A DNA stretch of 14,648 bases, taken from NCBI GenBank assembly GCA_039931635.1, contig JBDTRO010000110.1:1-14648 (forward strand), in the 5' to 3' direction. Of the stretch, positions 13,158-14,648 are shown in pieces; position 1 is the first letter of the stretch, and each line of letters begins with the position of its first letter. This stretch comes from RBG-16-66-20 sp039931635 (GTDB lineage Bacteria > Pseudomonadota > Gammaproteobacteria > Burkholderiales > SG8-39). Made by a program: the position numbers and the translations under genes. A model generated the notes under the pieces. That model had not been told where the DNA came from. It saw only the letters and a list, made by a program, of their open reading frames with translations, and made no database searches.

Positions 13158-14233
13158 GCGGCGATTCGGGATTGCGCTCGAACCGCTTCGGCGACCGCTG
13201 CGCCTACATCCGAGGTGGATGCGCGGCCCTTCATGTCGGGCGTATGCGGGCCGTCGATGATCACCCTTTCGATGGCGCGCACGACGTCGGCCGCCGCCTC
13301 CGGATGACCCAGGTGCTCCAGCATGAGCGCGCCGGACCAGATCTGGCCGATCGGATTGGCGATTTTCTTCCCGGCGATGTCCGGTGCCGAACCGTGCACC
13401 GGCTCGAAGATGGACGGCGCGGTGCGCTGCGGGTTGATGTTGCCGGAGGGGGCGATGCCGATCGTGCCCGCTGTCGCCGGGCCGAGATCGGACAGGATGT
13501 CGCCGAACAGGTTGGATCCGACGATCACGTCGAAGCGCTCCGGGTTGAGCACCATCTGGATCGACAGCCCGTCGACATGGTATTTGTCGGTGCGCACGTC
13601 GGGATAGTTCTTCTTCATTTCTTCGAAGCGTTCGTCCCAGTACGGCATGGTGATGGAAATGCCGTTCGACTTGGTGCAGCTCGTGACGTGCTTCTTGCGC
13701 GTCTTCGCGAGCTCGAACGCGTATTTCATGATCCGGTCCACGCCCCTGCGGCTGAACACCGACAGCTGCGTCACGACTTCCTGCGGCGTGCCTTCGAACA
13801 TGCGGCCGCCGACGTTGCCGTATTCGCCCTCGGTGTTTTCGCGGATCACGTAGTAGTCGATGTCGCCAGGCTTGCGTCCCGCCAGGGGGCAGGGCAGCCC
13901 CTCGAACAGGCGCACCGGGCGCAGGTTGACGTAGAGGTCGAACCAGCGCCGGAAGTTGATCAGCAGTCCCCACGCCGAGATATGGTCGGGAACGATCGCC
14001 GGATTGCCGACGGCGCCGAAGTACACCGCATCGTAGCCGCGCAGGATCTGCTGGGCGTCGTCCGGGCACATCTTGCCATGCGCCTTGTACCAGTCGCAAC
14101 TCCAGTCGAATTCCTTCCACTGGAAGCGCACGCCGTGCCGCGCCGCGGCAGCCTCCATGACGCGCACGCCTTCAGGCATCACTTCACGGCCGATGCCATC
14201 GCCGGGGATTACCGCGATTTTGTGTTCAGTCAT
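13154..14233 (-). CDS. ttuC: Tartrate / D-malate dehydrogenase (decarboxylating)
   Basis: This 359-residue enzyme closely resembles TtuC/DmlA, which oxidizes L-tartrate or D-malate with NAD and can decarboxylate the product, using Mn or Mg in the cytosol. Length matches the family (about 360). Motifs are IAVIPGDGIGREVMPEG at 6-22, DHISAWG with FDLYVNLRPVRLF at 98-110, RENTEGEYGNVGG at 131-143 with Y138, TKSNG with K188, D221, the metal-binding pair D245/D249 in GDILSDLGP, and EPVHGSAPDIAGKKIANP at 277-294. I choose the ATG at 14233 because family proteins begin immediately before this beta strand; the frame is open further upstream but would run into tsaB. Whether tartrate or malate is preferred cannot be told. 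It heads a five-gene minus-strand run. Confidence 0.92.
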   Translation of the reverse strand: MTEHKIAVIPGDGIGREVMPEGVRVMEAAAARHGVRFQWKEFDWSCDWYKAHGKMCPDDAQQILRGYDAVYFGAVGNPAIVPDHISAWGLLINFRRWFDLYVNLRPVRLFEGLPCPLAGRKPGDIDYYVIRENTEGEYGNVGGRMFEGTPQEVVTQLSVFSRRGVDRIMKYAFELAKTRKKHVTSCTKSNGISITMPYWDERFEEMKKNYPDVRTDKYHVDGLSIQMVLNPERFDVIVGSNLFGDILSDLGPATAGTIGIAPSGNINPQRTAPSIFEPVHGSAPDIAGKKIANPIGQIWSGALMLEHLGHPEAAADVVRAIERVIIDGPHTPDMKGRASTSDVGAAVAEAVRAQSRIAA

Positions 14234-14240
14234 AAACGCC

Positions 14241-14254
14241 AGTATAGCTAGAAT
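14241..14254. promoter_or_regulatory. Overlapping divergent -10 elements between ttuC and tsaB
   Basis: Only 27 bases separate the two start codons. On the minus strand TATACT (14241-14246) is a near-consensus -10, and on the plus strand TAGAAT (14249-14254) is another. In each case the expected start of transcription about 7 bases downstream falls at or within a base or so of the ATG. No Shine-Dalgarno is visible before either ATG, and -35 matches are poor on both strands. Leaderless transcription of both genes is a reasonable but untested inference. Confidence 0.4.
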
Positions 14255-14260
14255 GCGGCC

Positions 14261-14647
14261 ATGAAATTCGCCGCCTTCGAAACCTCCACCGAGTGGTGTT
14301 CGGTCGCCGTCTGGACAGACGGGGAGATAAACGGCATCGAGGAACGCGCAGGCCACACGCACTCCGAACGGGTGCTGCCGATGCTCGATCGCCTCGTCGC
14401 TGCGGCCGGCATTTCGATCGCGCAACTCGATGCGGTGGCGTTCGGCGCCGGGCCCGGCTCGTTCACCGGGCTGCGCATCGCCTGCGGCGTGGCGCAAGGC
14501 TTGGCATTCGCGCGCGGCCTGCCCGTCATCGGCGTCTCCACGCTGGAGGCGTTGGCGGAGGAATCCGGCGCAGCGCGCGTCGTCGCCTATCTCGATGCGC
14601 GTATGCACGAAGTGTGCACACATACATATATAGCATACACACATTGA
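14261..14647 (+). CDS. tsaB: tRNA t6A37 biosynthesis protein TsaB (truncated at contig end)
   Basis: TsaB (YeaZ) partners TsaD and TsaE in adding the threonylcarbamoyl group to A37 of ANN-decoding tRNAs. It has an inactive ASKHA fold. The N-terminal strand MKFAAFETSTEWCSVAV and the signature AFGAGPGSFTGLR (60-72), followed by GVAQGLAFARGLPVIGVSTLEALA, are diagnostic. Sequence matches the family through YLDARMHEV (to residue 118, about 14614). The last ten residues before a TGA at 14645 are CTHTYIAYTH, which do not fit TsaB and come from an AT-rich, CA/TA-repetitive tail. TsaB is normally about 220-230 residues, so about 100 residues are missing. I take the stop as an artefact or junction at the contig edge, not the natural end. 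The ATG sits 27 bases from the divergent ttuC start. Confidence 0.93.
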   Translation: MKFAAFETSTEWCSVAVWTDGEINGIEERAGHTHSERVLPMLDRLVAAAGISIAQLDAVAFGAGPGSFTGLRIACGVAQGLAFARGLPVIGVSTLEALAEESGAARVVAYLDARMHEVCTHTYIAYTH

Positions 14648-14648
14648 A

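Noticed and set aside
12108..14120. A single 670-codon minus-strand frame suggesting a fusion protein
   Set aside because: Its first half is an out-of-frame reading of ttuC. Only the part from about 13157 onward is a real dehydrogenase, with its own TTG start overlapping the ttuC stop.
13172..14251. 359-codon plus-strand frame antisense to ttuC
   Set aside because: Codon-structure shadow; the translation is His/Arg/Asp-rich without motifs, while the minus strand encodes an intact TtuC/DmlA.
14233..14644. N-terminal extension of ttuC across the tsaB region
   Set aside because: The frame is open but the family starts at MTEHKIAVIPGDG. The upstream part would be antisense to a clear TsaB and translates to low-information sequence.

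Overview
The window is a high-GC fragment of a proteobacterial chromosome, most probably a betaproteobacterium. The reasons are the divergent mfd / ispD-ispF arrangement, an OmpR/EnvZ pair and overall protein similarity recalled from that group. Both ends are cut inside genes: mfd lacks its 3' end at base 1 and tsaB breaks off at the right end. This looks like a draft or metagenomic contig. I see no mobile element, CRISPR array, tRNA or rRNA. Coding density is very high and the longest gene-free gap is about 138 bases.

Layout. (1) 1-2561, minus: mfd, transcription-repair coupling factor, first 853 codons. (2) 2637-4420, plus: a tight operon ispD-ispF-paiB-like. The first two genes are the cytidylylation and cyclization steps of the MEP isoprenoid pathway; the third is an FMN-binding PaiB-family protein abutting ispF with no gap. 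(3) 4468-6500, minus: ompR then envZ, an osmosensing-type two-component system. (4) 6639-9524, plus: a small Arg-rich secreted protein, a DUF1800 protein and a DUF1501 protein, overlapping end to end. Their biochemical role is unknown. (5) 9507-14233, minus: five closely packed genes, in transcription order a tartrate/D-malate dehydrogenase-like enzyme (ttuC/dmlA type), a second divergent paralogue, a membrane-anchored coiled-coil protein, an exported four-cysteine protein of unknown family, and a PlsB-like acyltransferase. (6) 14261-end, plus: tsaB, needed for the tRNA t6A37 modification, truncated.

Most of this is ordinary housekeeping sequence. The parts that deserve attention are the secreted DUF1800/DUF1501 module with its small internally duplicated partner, the overlapping pair of decarboxylating dehydrogenases, the unknown exported proteins in the same operon, a possibly leaderless divergent promoter between ttuC and tsaB, and an AT-rich tail at the right edge that does not look like TsaB. 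Four of the genes appear to start with TTG. I did not find convincing evidence of a wholly new biological system.
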